Positions 43,118 through 52,897 of a stretch of 64,000 nucleotides of DNA are shown one piece after another. Numbering within the stretch: the first letter of the stretch is position 1; every line of letters begins with the position of its first letter. Origin of the DNA: Phycicoccus sp. Soil802. GTDB lineage: Bacteria; Actinomycetota; Actinomycetes; Actinomycetales; Dermatophilaceae. The DNA lies in contig NZ_LMSS01000001.1 in NCBI RefSeq assembly GCF_001429605.1, positions 309,469 to 373,468 of the forward strand. The letters are read 5' to 3'. The notes below the pieces were generated by a model. That model saw nothing but the letters and a program-made list of their open reading frames with translations. It had not been told where the DNA came from and ran no database searches. The translations under genes were made by a program, and so were the position numbers.

Positions 43118-45553
43118 TCACAGGTGTTGGGCACGCAGCCGCAGGGCATTGCCGATGACGCTGACGGAGGACAGGGCCATCGCGGCGGCAGCGATCATCG
43201 GCGACAGAAGTAGCCCGAAGGCGGGGTAGAGGACCCCGGCGGCGATCGGGATTCCTGCGACGTTGTACATGAATGCGAACACGAGGTTCTGGCGGATGTT
43301 GCCCATCGTGGCTTGGGACAGCTTCCTGGCGCGGACGATGCCGGTCAGGTCGCCCTTGAGCAGGGTGATGCCCGCGCTCTCGATGGCCACGTCGGTGCCG
43401 GAACCCATGGCGATGCCCACGTCCGCCGCGGCCAGAGCTGGGGCGTCGTTCACGCCGTCGCCCGCCATCGCGACCACGCGTCCTTCGCCGCGGAGCCGCT
43501 TGACGACGTCCGCCTTGTGGTCCGGCATCACCTCCGCCTCGACCCGGTCGATGCCAAGCCTGCGGGCGACCGCTTCCGCGGTGACGCGATTGTCCCCGGT
43601 GAACATGACCACGTCGATTCCTTCCTCGCGCAGCGCCTTCACCGCGGACGGCGTGGTCTCCTTGACTGGGTCGGCGATCGCGACGATCCCGGCAACCTGG
43701 TCGTCGACGCTCGCGAAGATCACCGTGGCACCATCCTCGCGCAACCGGTCAGCCTGCCTCATCAGGCCGCTCGGGTCGAGACCTTCACCGGACAGGAACT
43801 TGGCGCTGCCGACCCGCACCCGGCGCTGGTTCACGGTCCCGACGACGCCCCTGCCGACCGGCGCGTCGAAGTCGGTCACATCCGGCACGGTCAACCCGGC
43901 ATCGGTGGTGGCGTTGACGATCGCCGCGGCGAGCGAGTGTTCGGAGGCGCGTTCGACCCCGGCGACGAGCCGGAGCAGCTCGTCGCGGTCGAAACCGGAA
44001 GCGGTGACGACCTGCGTGACGGAGGGTTTGCCCTCGGTGAGGGTGCCGGTCTTGTCCACGACGAGCGTGTCGACCTTCTCCATCCGTTCAAGCGCCTCGG
44101 CGTTCTTGACCAGGACCCCGAGCCCCGCGCCGCGGCCGACGCCGACCATGATCGACATGGGGGTCGCGAGCCCGAGTGCACATGGGCAGGCGATGATCAG
44201 GACGGCCACGGCCACCACGAGGGCGTGGGCCAGTCGCGGGTCCGGTCCGACCGTGGCCCACACGATGAACGCGATGATCGCGATGACGATGACTGTGGGC
44301 ACGAACCAGGCGGCCACCCGGTCCGCGACCCGCTGGATCGGTGCGCGAGAGCGTTGCGCGTCGGCGACCATCTGCACGATCCGGGCCAGCATGGTGTCCC
44401 GGCCGACCTTCTCGGCCCGCACCACCAGCGACCCGGACCGGTTGATCGTCCCCCCGATCACCGTGTCGCCCACGGTCTTGGTCACCGGCATCGACTCACC
44501 CGTCACCAGCGACTCATCCAAGGTGGACCGGCCCTCCTCGACGGCCCCGTCCACCGGAACCTTCTCACCCGGCCGGACCCGGAACCGGTCACCAACACCG
44601 ACCCTGTCCAAGGTGACCTCCTCCTCGTTCCCGTCCACGTCGATCCGCCACGCGGTATCCGGGGTCAGGCCGAGCAGGGCCCGGATCGCCCCAGACGTCT
44701 GCTCCCTGGCCTGCAGCTCCAGCACCTGCCCGAGCAGCACGAGAGTGGTGATGACCGACGCGGCCTCGAAGTACACATCGACCGCACCATCCATCCGGAA
44801 CGCGTCTGGGAAGATCCCCGGTGCGACGGTGGCGACCACGCTGAACAGCCACGCGACACCGGTGCCCATGGCGATGAGCGTGAACATGTTCAGCTTCATG
44901 GTGCGGACTGAGGTCCAGCCGCGCTGGAAGAACGGCCACCCGCCCCACAGCACCACCGGTGTCGCCAGAGCCAATTGAACCCACGCCGAGGCCCTTGGGG
45001 AGATGAGGTCGTGGATCGCCGGGATCAGGTCCCCACCCATCCCGAGGATGACCACAGGGAACGAGAGGGCGACCCCGACCCAGAACCGGCGCCTCATTTG
45101 CGCCAGTTCCGGGCTGGGACCGCCGTCCGCGGTCACCATCACGGGTTCGAGAGCCATCCCACAGATCGGGCACGACCCCGGACCGGGGCGCCGGATCTCC
45201 GGATGCATCGGGCAGGTCCACTCCGCGACCTCACCGGCGCGAACGGCAGCCACGCCAGCAGGGGATTCCCCGTGCCCGGCAGGGATGTGCCCGGCCTGGT
45301 CGTGCCCGCCCTGGTCGTGCCGGGCATGGTCGTGCCCGCCGTTGTCGTGGGCATGGCCGTGACCGGCGTCGAGGGACACGTAGTTCTGCGGGGCGGCGTC
45401 GAACTTCGCCTGGCAGTGCCCTGAGCAGAAGTAGTAGTTCTGCCCGTCGTGGTCGGAGCGGTACTCGCTCGTTGCCGGGTCGACGTCCATCCCGCAGACA
45501 GGGTCCTTCACCACGGTGTTCGCCACGGGCGTGAGGTCAGCGTGCGCGTTCAT
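43118..45553 (-). CDS. Copper-type P1B ATPase with YHS and His-rich N-terminus
   Basis: 811 residues. Order: a YHS metal-binding domain ([16 protein letters not shown]), a histidine-rich stretch ([20 protein letters not shown]), a heavy-metal-binding CPMHPEI-CPICGM module, eight membrane helices, the TGES actuator loop ([10 protein letters not shown]), the ion-binding [11 protein letters not shown], the phosphorylation site DKTGTLTEG and the hinge [13 protein letters not shown]. It exports Cu(I), or possibly Ag(I). The CPC motif favours CopA-type transport even though the His-rich N-terminus recalls CopB. ATG 45553 is chosen because TATTAT lies 7 nt upstream and a -35 TTGACT fits 16 bp before that; ATG 45562 is in frame. 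The CsoR-like operator sits in the promoter. Confidence 0.93.
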   Translation of the reverse strand: MNAHADLTPVANTVVKDPVCGMDVDPATSEYRSDHDGQNYYFCSGHCQAKFDAAPQNYVSLDAGHGHAHDNGGHDHARHDQGGHDQAGHIPAGHGESPAGVAAVRAGEVAEWTCPMHPEIRRPGPGSCPICGMALEPVMVTADGGPSPELAQMRRRFWVGVALSFPVVILGMGGDLIPAIHDLISPRASAWVQLALATPVVLWGGWPFFQRGWTSVRTMKLNMFTLIAMGTGVAWLFSVVATVAPGIFPDAFRMDGAVDVYFEAASVITTLVLLGQVLELQAREQTSGAIRALLGLTPDTAWRIDVDGNEEEVTLDRVGVGDRFRVRPGEKVPVDGAVEEGRSTLDESLVTGESMPVTKTVGDTVIGGTINRSGSLVVRAEKVGRDTMLARIVQMVADAQRSRAPIQRVADRVAAWFVPTVIVIAIIAFIVWATVGPDPRLAHALVVAVAVLIIACPCALGLATPMSIMVGVGRGAGLGVLVKNAEALERMEKVDTLVVDKTGTLTEGKPSVTQVVTASGFDRDELLRLVAGVERASEHSLAAAIVNATTDAGLTVPDVTDFDAPVGRGVVGTVNQRRVRVGSAKFLSGEGLDPSGLMRQADRLREDGATVIFASVDDQVAGIVAIADPVKETTPSAVKALREEGIDVVMFTGDNRVTAEAVARRLGIDRVEAEVMPDHKADVVKRLRGEGRVVAMAGDGVNDAPALAAADVGIAMGSGTDVAIESAGITLLKGDLTGIVRARKLSQATMGNIRQNLVFAFMYNVAGIPIAAGVLYPAFGLLLSPMIAAAAMALSSVSVIGNALRLRAQHL

Positions 45554-45560
45554 ATCACTC

Positions 45561-45588
45561 ATAATACCCCCCAGGGGTATGTAGTCAA
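45561..45588 (-). promoter_or_regulatory. copper-ATPase promoter with CsoR-like operator
   Basis: Minus strand: -35 TTGACT (45588-45583), 16-bp spacer, -10 TATTAT (45566-45561). ATACCCC-CCA-GGGGTAT (45564-45580) is a 7-bp perfect dyad filling the spacer and touching the -10. A/T flanks with a G/C tract is the pattern bound by CsoR copper repressors, which would block RNA polymerase. No csoR gene is nearby. Confidence 0.75.
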
Positions 45589-45680
45589 CGGGTGGGAGTT
45601 GCTCGCCGCACTGGCGCGCGACGGGCTGCCGAAGGCCCGGTCGGCCGCGTCCATAGGCAGCAGCCGACCGAGCTGGCAGG

Positions 45681-46253
45681 TCAGGACTTCAGAAGGTCTT
45701 TCATCACGGCGATCTCGGCCGTCTGATCCGCCTCGATCTTCTTAGCGAGGGCGATCGCGTCGGGATTCTTGCCGTCGGCCTGTTCCGTCTTCGCCATCCC
45801 GACCGCACCCTCGTGGTGCTCAATCATCATGGTCAGGAACATCCGGTCGAACGCAGCTCCGTCAGAGGAGTCGAGCGACATGAGGTCGGCGTTGGTCATC
45901 ATGCCGGGCATCCCGTCAGAGCCGTGGTTCATCCCGCCCATGCTGCCGCCGGAGGGCACGTCCTTGCCCCAGGCTTTGAGCCAAACCGACATCGTCTTGA
46001 TCTCCGGTCCCTGAGCCGCCTCGATCTTGGCGGCCAGGTCCTTCACCTCAGCAGTCGAGGCGTGCGAGGCGGCCATCTTTGCCATCTCCACTGCCTGCTC
46101 GTGATGAGGAATCATCGACTGCGCGAACGTCACGTCCGCATCGTTGAACTCACTACTCGAACTGCTACTGCCGTTGCCTGCGTCATTACCGCACGCGGTC
46201 AAAGCCAGCGCTGCCACCAGGGCCAGCGCGAGCACACCAATAAATCGCTTCAT
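45681..46253 (-). CDS. DUF305 lipoprotein
   Basis: 190 residues. Lipobox LTAC at about 18-21, a poly-Ser linker, then the ferritin-like DUF305 domain with paired motifs [19 protein letters not shown] and [19 protein letters not shown]. The duplicated HH-E-A-V-x-M-A plus many Met residues ([18 protein letters not shown]) suggests copper binding outside the membrane. It follows the copper ATPase in direction and context, fitting copper handling. ATG 46253; the Shine-Dalgarno is weak. Confidence 0.9.
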   Translation of the reverse strand: MKRFIGVLALALVAALALTACGNDAGNGSSSSSSEFNDADVTFAQSMIPHHEQAVEMAKMAASHASTAEVKDLAAKIEAAQGPEIKTMSVWLKAWGKDVPSGGSMGGMNHGSDGMPGMMTNADLMSLDSSDGAAFDRMFLTMMIEHHEGAVGMAKTEQADGKNPDAIALAKKIEADQTAEIAVMKDLLKS

Positions 46254-46336
46254 CACCGGTCGTCCAATCAGGTCTATACGAATGTAGGCATGCAGACACC
46301 GCGGACCACCGCCTCCTGGGGCGGGTCCGCTGGGGA

Positions 46337-46792
46337 TCAGCAGCGCCGAATCGACAGATTGATCAAAGACGGCGGATCGGGGTCCCGACCATGGGGCCCA
46401 GGCGCGCGAGCTGGGGCACTCACCAGCCGGTAGAGCGGAAGGGCAGGCGCGTTCCCCAGCATCTGCAGGAGAACGGTCAGCGCCAGAGCCAGAACGGCCA
46501 TGCACATCTCCGCCATACCCGAGTCCATGCTCGACGCCCCAGCGGAGACCACGGCACCCATCGCCTCTAAGGGAGCCGCGATCCCATGCGCGGCAGCCGC
46601 CATCAGGTCTTGGCCGGCGGCCAGCGGCGCAGAGGCCGGAGCATGCGTCGCGACCGCGTGCACGGACGGGTCCATCCCCCCGCCGTGGCTGTTCATGCCA
46701 TGCATCGCGACAATCCCCACCAGGAGGACGAGCAGGCCAACGAACCACAGCGCGCGCCGCGCCGCAGTCCCAGACCGACCCAGAGTGCTCAT
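46337..46792 (-). CDS. DUF6153-type small membrane protein
   Basis: 151 residues, two membrane helices (ALWFVGLLVLLVGIVAMHG and MAVLALALTVLLQMLGNAP) with a Met/His/Gly-rich segment between them (MHGMNSHGGGMDPSVH). This matches the actinobacterial DUF6153 pattern, usually next to DUF305, and suggests a role in copper or another soft metal (inference). ATG 46792 follows GGGGAGC, and a TACACT -10 lies 8 nt upstream. Probably the first gene of an operon with DUF305. Confidence 0.75.
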   Translation of the reverse strand: MSTLGRSGTAARRALWFVGLLVLLVGIVAMHGMNSHGGGMDPSVHAVATHAPASAPLAAGQDLMAAAAHGIAAPLEAMGAVVSAGASSMDSGMAEMCMAVLALALTVLLQMLGNAPALPLYRLVSAPARAPGPHGRDPDPPSLINLSIRRC

Positions 46793-47064
46793 TGCTCCCC
46801 AGTGTAAGCAGGACCCCGGGCGGGCAACCCAGGGCTATCGTCCCGTTCACCCCCGAACCCGGTCGAGACCTCGGCCCACTCATTCATGCTTGTGCCCCCA
46901 TCGTCGGGTGAACCACTGACCTCAAGAAGCGAGAGCAGGGGCGCCGCGGTTCAGTGGAACATCGGGACGAGGGCACGAGGGGCCGGATAGAAATCTTCCG
47001 GATCACCTTCTGGATCTCGTCGTGGTGAATCAACTGGACAGTCGCGGGGAAGGGAGGTCACAAC

Positions 47065-47577
47065 TCAGTCGAGTGCCTCGCAGACGGCTTGCCTCACCGC
47101 GTCACCGGCCTTGGGTGTGGCGCTGATCGGGCCGGTCGCGAAGTCGAGCTCGTCGTGTCCGACGTGCGTCACGAGGCGCCGATTGTCGATCTCGACGTAC
47201 TCGAACAGCCCGGAGCGCGTGACGGCATAGGGCGCCCCACTCGAGTCGAGCGACAGGGTCAGGTTGAAGTCTCCGCCGCGCACGATCGAGCGCGAGGTGT
47301 CGGCAGAGGAGTAGAAGTGGCCGATGTAGTGGACGTGGCGGACCTCGCGGTCTGGCCACCGGGCGACGCTTCGCTGGACGTCGAAGTCGACGAGGAGGAC
47401 GAAGTCGCCGCAGCTCCCGGCATTGTCACCGAAGGCCTGGTAGTCGGCGACAGCGTCGGCGAGGGTGTAGCTGAAGGACGTCTCGAAGTGCTCTGGGGCG
47501 CTGGCAGAGGCTGGGGCGGCCACCGCCAGGGCGAGTGGGAGGAGCGCCAGGGTCACGGCGGATCGGGTGGGGGACAT
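47065..47577 (-). CDS. Secreted protein of unknown function
   Basis: 170 residues with a Sec signal peptide (about 1-26, ending ASA before PEHFET). The mature part is mainly beta-strand in character with two cysteines (SCGDF near the start of the mature protein and AVCEALD at the end) that may pair. No family recognised. ATG 47577 has AAAGGAG at good spacing, so the gene looks intact. No operon partner. Confidence 0.7.
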   Translation of the reverse strand: MSPTRSAVTLALLPLALAVAAPASASAPEHFETSFSYTLADAVADYQAFGDNAGSCGDFVLLVDFDVQRSVARWPDREVRHVHYIGHFYSSADTSRSIVRGGDFNLTLSLDSSGAPYAVTRSGLFEYVEIDNRRLVTHVGHDELDFATGPISATPKAGDAVRQAVCEALD

Positions 47578-47872
47578 CGAACTCTCCTTTCAAGGGATGT
47601 ACATGCATCAGCGCACGGAGGTCGAGACTCGCTCGACTGGTGGCCCATGGCGGCGGACTCTCCTGACTGGCCGAAGGCGCCCTGCCTGCGTTCCGCCCAG
47701 AGGTCGAGCCGAGAACTGGGTTGGCATCCAGAGTGCGAGCCCGTGGCATCCGGCAGTGTTGGTGCGAGCGGTGATCGGCTTCTTCACAGCAGCTGCCTTT
47801 CGAGGTTCTTCCAGACTCCTCGTGGCTTCCGGCGGTCGCATCGGTTGATTGGCTTAGTACCTCCGGGCCTGT
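47578..47872. other. Intergenic region, possible degraded sequence
   Basis: About 295 bp between the secreted protein and the methyltransferase remnant. Open frames on both strands have no recognisable content. It may hold the eroded N-terminus of the methyltransferase gene. Confidence 0.3.
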
Positions 47873-48203
47873 CGACGTGGGACCGACAATGCGCAGCAGA
47901 TGCTGGACGAGGCGCAGGCGATGGTGCGCACGGCTGGCTTGTCGAACGTCGAGCTGGTCGCCGACGACCTGTTCGCCAGCGCCTTGCCCGAGGCGGGGTT
48001 CGACCTGGTGCACACGCGGTTCCAGCTCGCGCCGCTGGGCAGGATGGCCGAGCAGGTTGCGGCCCACCGCCGGCTCCTCGCGCTCGGCGGCATACTCGTG
48101 CTCGAGGACCCTGACACGCGAGGCAGGGCTCGCGCCCGAGGTGCGAGCCGAGGTCGTCGCGCTCGAACCCGGACACCCGTATCTGCGGCTCCCTCGTGCA
48201 TAG
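47873..48203 (+). pseudogene. Remnant of a class I SAM-dependent methyltransferase
   Basis: RRGTDNAQQMLDEAQAMV, then VELVADDLFASALPEAGFDL and LALGGILVLEDPDT, represent the middle of a class I methyltransferase. The SAM-binding glycine loop and everything before it are missing. After the DPDT motif the similarity jumps frame to EAGLAPEVRAEVVALEPGHP, a normal continuation for this group, so there is a frameshift around 48117 as well as an N-terminal deletion. Non-functional. Confidence 0.7.
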
Positions 48204-48285
48204 CCCGCGTGAGCCATTGTCGGCTCCGTTGGTGCGGCAAGAGACTTGCTTATCGGTGTGTCAACCGGAGAAGGGCGGAGACATC

Positions 48286-48687
48286 ATGAAGAAGACAATT
48301 CTCTCAATAGCGGCAGGCGCGATCTTCGCGTGCGTCAGCGCGATGCTCGCACCGTCGGCGTGGGCGGCCAGCGGAGGACTGGCCGATACGTGGACCTCTG
48401 TGGACGCGGACGGAAGCACCCAGACACTGAGCATTACCGGATCCGGCGGCCAGGCCTATGCGATCGTCTACGACGATGAGTCAGCCACAGGCGCCTGCAG
48501 CGGCGCCCCTGCCCGGATCGTCGGCCCGGGCTTCGTGGACGGCAACGACGTCGTCATGGAAGGCACGCTTGTCTGCCTGCCTGGCGGGAACCCGTTCCGG
48601 TCGCGGCTGGCGATCGGCTTCAGCTACGACGCCGGCACCGACACCCTCACGGACTCCTTTGGAATCGTCTGGCATCGAGCGGGGTGA
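48286..48687 (+). CDS. Small secreted protein of unknown function
   Basis: 133 residues with a signal peptide (about 1-27, cleaved after AWA). The mature chain contains WTSVDADGSTQTLSITGSGG, VYDDESATGACSGAPARIVG and FSYDAGTDTLTDSFGIVWHR and has a beta-rich, lipocalin-like look with one disulfide possible between its two cysteines. No family recognised. GGAG lies shortly before ATG 48286. A hairpin follows downstream. Confidence 0.7.
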   Translation: MKKTILSIAAGAIFACVSAMLAPSAWAASGGLADTWTSVDADGSTQTLSITGSGGQAYAIVYDDESATGACSGAPARIVGPGFVDGNDVVMEGTLVCLPGGNPFRSRLAIGFSYDAGTDTLTDSFGIVWHRAG

Positions 48688-48777
48688 TTCGAGCGGCTGC
48701 GGACGGACGTCGGGGGAGTGGTTTGTGCTCAGAGGGGATGCCCATGGTCGTCAGCGGACGGTGCGAAAGTCGTTGAA

Positions 48778-48818
48778 GAACGGCCCCTGACCTGCGAAAG
48801 CGCGGGTAGGGGCCGTTC
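48778..48818. terminator. Hairpin between convergent genes
   Basis: GAACGGCCCCT (48778-48788) pairs with AGGGGCCGTTC (48808-48818), and TGCG/CGC pairs further inside around GAAAGC. It lies 22 bp before the end of the leftward ABC permease gene. Confidence 0.6.
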
Positions 48819-48840
48819 GCGTGGGGAGGATCGCCCAAGG

Positions 48841-49671
48841 TCACTTGACCTCGGCGCGTCGGACGACGAACAAACCGACCGCCATCGGCAACAGAAACCA
48901 CAGCACACCGGAGGCGGCGAGGTGCTGCCACTGTTGGCTGGTGAGGGTGCCTTCGAACAGGGGCCGCTGGGCGTAGCTGTAGTCGACCCAGGGCTGTACG
49001 TCGGCGAACCACCTCTGGTTTGCGGCCAGCAGGCCCAGCAGCGGTGGCAGGACGAGGGTGTAGACGAAGTACGTCACGATCGCCCCCGCCGAGTTCCGGA
49101 TCACCAAGCCCAGCATGAACCCGAACAGCATGCCGAGGACGCTGCCGAGGACGATCAGCGCGAAGTGGGCGGCGGAGACGTTCCAGACCGGGTCCACGCC
49201 CGCGACGGCACTCCCGAGGAGGGTGCCGAGGACACCGACGACGAGGGCGACGAACATCGACACGACTCCCACGGTCGTGGCTGCGAGGAACTTGGCGCGG
49301 AGCACCCGACCGCGATGCGGCACGAGGGTGAAGGTCGTCAGGCCGCTGCGCTGGCTCCACTCGCTCGTCACCGCCAGGATCCCGATCATGGGCAGGATCA
49401 CCGTCATCGGCGCCCCGATGGCTGCGGCGAAGTTGTCGAAGGTCAGCTGGTCGTCCGGGGCGAACACGATGATGGCTGCGGTGGCGAGCACGTTGGTGAT
49501 GACCAGGCTGGCCATCAGCCAGAAGCCGGAACGCGTATTGAACATCTTGCGCAGCTCGACCCCGATGATGCGGGTGAGGGGGATCCGCGGCTGCGGCCTG
49601 CGGGTGCGACCGACGACCGCGTCCGGCTGCGAGGTCGCCGGGGTCGAGGGCGTGAGGACGGTGGTGGTCAT
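48841..49671 (-). CDS. ABC-2-type transporter permease
   Basis: 276 residues with about six membrane helices after a Pro/Thr-rich N-terminus (GFWLMASLVITNVLATAAII, AAIGAPMTVILPMIGILAVT, FALIVLGSVLGMLFGFMLGL, LAASGVLWFLLPMAVGLFVV). The helical hairpin with EWSQRSGLTTFTLVPHRGRV is typical of ABC-2 permeases. Its ATG overlaps the stop of the ATPase gene (ATGA). Exported substrate unknown; antibiotic or lipid export is common for the class. Confidence 0.88.
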   Translation of the reverse strand: MTTTVLTPSTPATSQPDAVVGRTRRPQPRIPLTRIIGVELRKMFNTRSGFWLMASLVITNVLATAAIIVFAPDDQLTFDNFAAAIGAPMTVILPMIGILAVTSEWSQRSGLTTFTLVPHRGRVLRAKFLAATTVGVVSMFVALVVGVLGTLLGSAVAGVDPVWNVSAAHFALIVLGSVLGMLFGFMLGLVIRNSAGAIVTYFVYTLVLPPLLGLLAANQRWFADVQPWVDYSYAQRPLFEGTLTSQQWQHLAASGVLWFLLPMAVGLFVVRRAEVK

Positions 49672-50570
49672 GCTGCTGCTCCTTCGCGCTGAGTGTCTGC
49701 GGTGAGCTCAAGGAACATCTCCTCGAGCCCGGCCCCTTCGGCGGCGCGGAGCTCGGTGAGCACCACGTGCGCGGCCAGGGCGATCTCGCCGACCCGGTCT
49801 GGGGAGGCCTCGGTGCGCACGCTGCCGTCAGCGTGTCCGCTGAAGGTCAGTCCGGCGGACTCCATCGCCTGTGCGAGTGCCGCAGCATCGCGGGCGCGGA
49901 CGATGGTGCCGGCGGCTGCCAACAGGTCGGACTTGGTGCCCTGCGCCACGATTCGTCCGTTGCCGATCACCACGAGGTCGTCGGCGACCACCTCGATCTC
50001 GTGCAGGAGGTGGGAGGACAGGAGGACGGTGCCGCCCTGGTCGGCGAAGCCACGCAGGAGGTCACGCATCCACCGGATGCCGGCGGGGTCGAGGCCGTTG
50101 GCCGGCTCGTCGAGGATGAGCACGTCGGGATCGCCGAGAAGGGCCGTCCCGATACCGAGGCGCTGCCGCATCCCCAGGGAGTAGTCCCGGACGCGCCGGT
50201 CGGCCTCGTGGGAGGTGAGGCTCACCAGGTCGAGCATCTCCTGGACCCGGCTCCTGGGAAGGCCCATCGTCCGCTGGGCCAGGGTGAGGATCTCGCGACC
50301 GGTCCGGCCGGCGTGCTGGGCGGAGGCATCCAGGAGGACTCCGACCTCCGTGCCGGGGTTGGGGAGGTCGGTGAACCGGCGTCCGTCGACCATGACGGTG
50401 CCAGAGGTGGCGGGCGTCAGTCCGACGATGATGCGCATCGTCGTCGACTTGCCTGCGCCGTTGGGGCCGAGGAAGCCGGTCACCCGACCAGTGGCCGCGG
50501 TGAAGGAGACATCGTCGACGGCGGTCATCCCGCGGCCATACTTCTTGGTGAGTGATTCGACAGTGATCAT
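49668..50570 (-). CDS. ABC transporter ATP-binding protein
   Basis: 300 residues. Walker A FLGPNGAGKSTTMRIIVG, signature YSLGMRQRLGIGTALLG, Walker B DVLILDEPANGLDP and switch His in LLSSHLLHEIEVVADDL. The C-terminal tail ending EEMFLELTADTQ is that of BcrA/CcmA-like exporters. ATG 50570 starts the usual MITVESLTKKYG; ATG 50579 is three codons earlier. Forms a two-gene operon with the overlapping permease. Confidence 0.92.
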   Translation of the reverse strand: MITVESLTKKYGRGMTAVDDVSFTAATGRVTGFLGPNGAGKSTTMRIIVGLTPATSGTVMVDGRRFTDLPNPGTEVGVLLDASAQHAGRTGREILTLAQRTMGLPRSRVQEMLDLVSLTSHEADRRVRDYSLGMRQRLGIGTALLGDPDVLILDEPANGLDPAGIRWMRDLLRGFADQGGTVLLSSHLLHEIEVVADDLVVIGNGRIVAQGTKSDLLAAAGTIVRARDAAALAQAMESAGLTFSGHADGSVRTEASPDRVGEIALAAHVVLTELRAAEGAGLEEMFLELTADTQREGAAA

Positions 50571-50846
50571 GTCGAGCATCGTGGCCCGGGCGGCGGCACG
50601 GCCACATCGGGGAGAGGCCGGATGCTCCCCCTGAGCCGACCCTGATGCCGTCTCAGGGTGCAGTACCCCGGGTGCCGAGGAGCTGCGCCATGTGATGCGT
50701 GACGACACCCGGTATGTCCGGCCGACATGGGTTGAGCCCTCAACCGATGGACACGTCGTCGGTCACGACGTCGGGCAGTGCCCTCGTGGCTGGGCGGAGG
50801 GTGTGTACTGAGCCCGTATCGGTTCGCGCGGGCCCGAGGAGCGTCC

Positions 50847-52802
50847 ATGGACAGCACCACGACGTCATGGCACGAGGTGCCACCGCAGGACGTGCCCGAC
50901 GAGGGCAGGGTGCGAAGTGTCACCGTCGACGGGCGCTCGATCGCACTCACCCGATGTGGGGGACAGCTCGGGGCGCTGGAGAACCACTGCCCCCACCAGG
51001 GCGGCCCGCTCGGCGAGGGGTCGATCGAGGGCGGGCTGCTCCGCTGCCCCTGGCACGGCTACGACTACGACCCGATCACCGGCGCACCTCCGGGGGAGCT
51101 GGCCGACCACCTGGACGACCGGGTCGCCGCCTATGAGGTCGAGGAAGGCCCCGGCGGCGTCCAGGTGCGGCTGCCCGACCGGTTGGCGCCGGGCCGCACG
51201 GTCGCCGACGTGCTCGTCGAAACCCTTGTCGCCCATGGCATCGACACCGTCTTCGGGATGGTCGGCCACTCGAACCTGGGGTTTGCCGACGCCCTCCGGC
51301 ATGCCGAGGAGCGTGGTGAGCTGAGGTTCGTCGGCATCCGGCACGAGGGCGCGGCGGCGTTCGCGGCAAGCGCGTACGGCAAGCTCACCGGACGGCCCGC
51401 GGCGTGCTTCGCCATCGCCGGGCCCGGGTCCACGAACCTGCTGACCGGTCTGTACGACGCCAAGCTCGACGGCGCACCCGTCGTGGCCATCTCGGGACAG
51501 GTCCCGTCCAGGGTGCTGGGCCGCGGAGCCTTCCAGGACCTCGACCTGAGCGCGGTGTTCCGTGACGTGGCCATCTCGACGACCACCGTGCAGGCGGGCA
51601 GCGACCACGCCGAGCTGGCCGCGCTGGCGGTCAAGCACGCCCGCGACGGCCGCGGCGTCGCGCACCTCGTGCTGCCCGATGAGGTGCAGGCGCAGCCCTC
51701 GTCAGCACCAGCGGGGTCCCCGGACGGCCGCTACTCCCACAGCCCCGTGGGCCCGGAGCCGGACGCACTCGCGAGGGCCGCCGAGCTCGTCGCGTCGGCG
51801 GTGCGCCCGGTCCTCGTCGTAGGGCACGGCGCTCGCGGCGCCGGGCGCGAGGTGATCGCGCTGGCCGAGCAGCTCGGCGCGCCGGTGCTCACCACCTTCA
51901 AGGCCAAGGGCCTGGTCCCGGACACCCACCCGCTGGGCGCGGGCGTCCTCGGACGCAGCGGCACGCCAGTCGCGAGCTGGCTGATGAACGAGGCCGACCT
52001 GCTCGTCGTGGTCGGAGCGTCCTTCTCCAACCACACGGGCATCGCGCCGTGGCAGCGGATCGTGCAGATCGACGACACCCCCACCGCGATCGGACGCTTC
52101 GACGCGGTCACCGCCGACCTGCTCGGCGATGCGGCCGTCGCAGTCCCAGCCCTTGCTGAGGCGGTGCGGGTGGCCGGGGCGCGGGCCCAGGACCAGCGCG
52201 AGGACGTGGCTGCGCGGTGGGCGATCTGGCGGGCCGAGAAGGCCCGCCGGGTGGCCGACGACCGCGGTCGCGGTGTGTCGGCGGCCGCGGTCTTCGCCGC
52301 GCTCTCCGAACACCTCCCGGTCGATGCCGTGGTGGCCGTCGACGTCGGCAACCACGCCTACTCGCTCGGCCGCTACCTCGAGTCCAAGGGCCAACCGGTG
52401 CTGATGTCGGGCTACCTCGGCTCGATCGGCTTCGGCTACCCGGCGGCGATGGGTGCCTGGGCCGCCGACCCCACGCGGCCCGTCGTCGCGGTCACCGGCG
52501 ACGGAGGCTTCGGCCAGTACGCCATGGAGCTGACGACGGCGGTGCACCACGGCATACCCGTCAAGCACGTGCTGCTCAACAACAACTCGCTCGGCAAGAT
52601 CAGCAAGGAGCAGCTGGCGGCCGACTACCCGGTGTGGCACACCTCCCTGACCAATCCGGACTGGGCCGCGTATGCCGCGCTGTGCGGCGCCCGCGGAATC
52701 CGCGTCACCCAGCGCGGGGAGCTCGATGCGGCGATGGTCGAGCTGTTCGCCACCGAGGGTCCGGTCCTGTTGTGTGTGGAGCAGGACCCTGAGCTCTTGT
52801 GA
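50847..52802 (+). CDS. Rieske [2Fe-2S]-TPP-dependent enzyme fusion
   Basis: 651 residues. Residues 1-105 form a Rieske domain with ligands C48-P-H50 and C67-P-W-H70 (NHCPHQGGPLG, then LLRCPWHGYDYD). From about 112 it is an acetolactate synthase/pyruvate oxidase-type TPP enzyme: an N-terminal PYR domain with the catalytic Glu in FVGIRHEGAAAFAASAYGKL, a central domain, and a C-terminal PP domain with TPP/Mg motif GDGGFGQYAMELTTAV through NNNSLGKISKEQ. The iron-sulfur domain could take electrons from the TPP-bound intermediate in an oxidative decarboxylation. Substrate unknown. ATG 50847 has GAGGAG 7 nt upstream. No obvious operon partner. Confidence 0.87.
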   Translation: MDSTTTSWHEVPPQDVPDEGRVRSVTVDGRSIALTRCGGQLGALENHCPHQGGPLGEGSIEGGLLRCPWHGYDYDPITGAPPGELADHLDDRVAAYEVEEGPGGVQVRLPDRLAPGRTVADVLVETLVAHGIDTVFGMVGHSNLGFADALRHAEERGELRFVGIRHEGAAAFAASAYGKLTGRPAACFAIAGPGSTNLLTGLYDAKLDGAPVVAISGQVPSRVLGRGAFQDLDLSAVFRDVAISTTTVQAGSDHAELAALAVKHARDGRGVAHLVLPDEVQAQPSSAPAGSPDGRYSHSPVGPEPDALARAAELVASAVRPVLVVGHGARGAGREVIALAEQLGAPVLTTFKAKGLVPDTHPLGAGVLGRSGTPVASWLMNEADLLVVVGASFSNHTGIAPWQRIVQIDDTPTAIGRFDAVTADLLGDAAVAVPALAEAVRVAGARAQDQREDVAARWAIWRAEKARRVADDRGRGVSAAAVFAALSEHLPVDAVVAVDVGNHAYSLGRYLESKGQPVLMSGYLGSIGFGYPAAMGAWAADPTRPVVAVTGDGGFGQYAMELTTAVHHGIPVKHVLLNNNSLGKISKEQLAADYPVWHTSLTNPDWAAYAALCGARGIRVTQRGELDAAMVELFATEGPVLLCVEQDPELL

Positions 52803-52897
52803 GCCCACCCTCGCGCCACGCGCGGGGTGAATGGACTCGGACTGAACGCGTGTCCTCGAGAGGCTGCCCGGCTGCCCGGCTGCCCGCGGGCGCGTCT

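Noticed and set aside
52850-52895. Triple GGCTGCCC repeat after the Rieske-TPP gene
   Set aside because: Three imperfect 8-bp copies in GC-rich intergenic DNA; too short and common to interpret.
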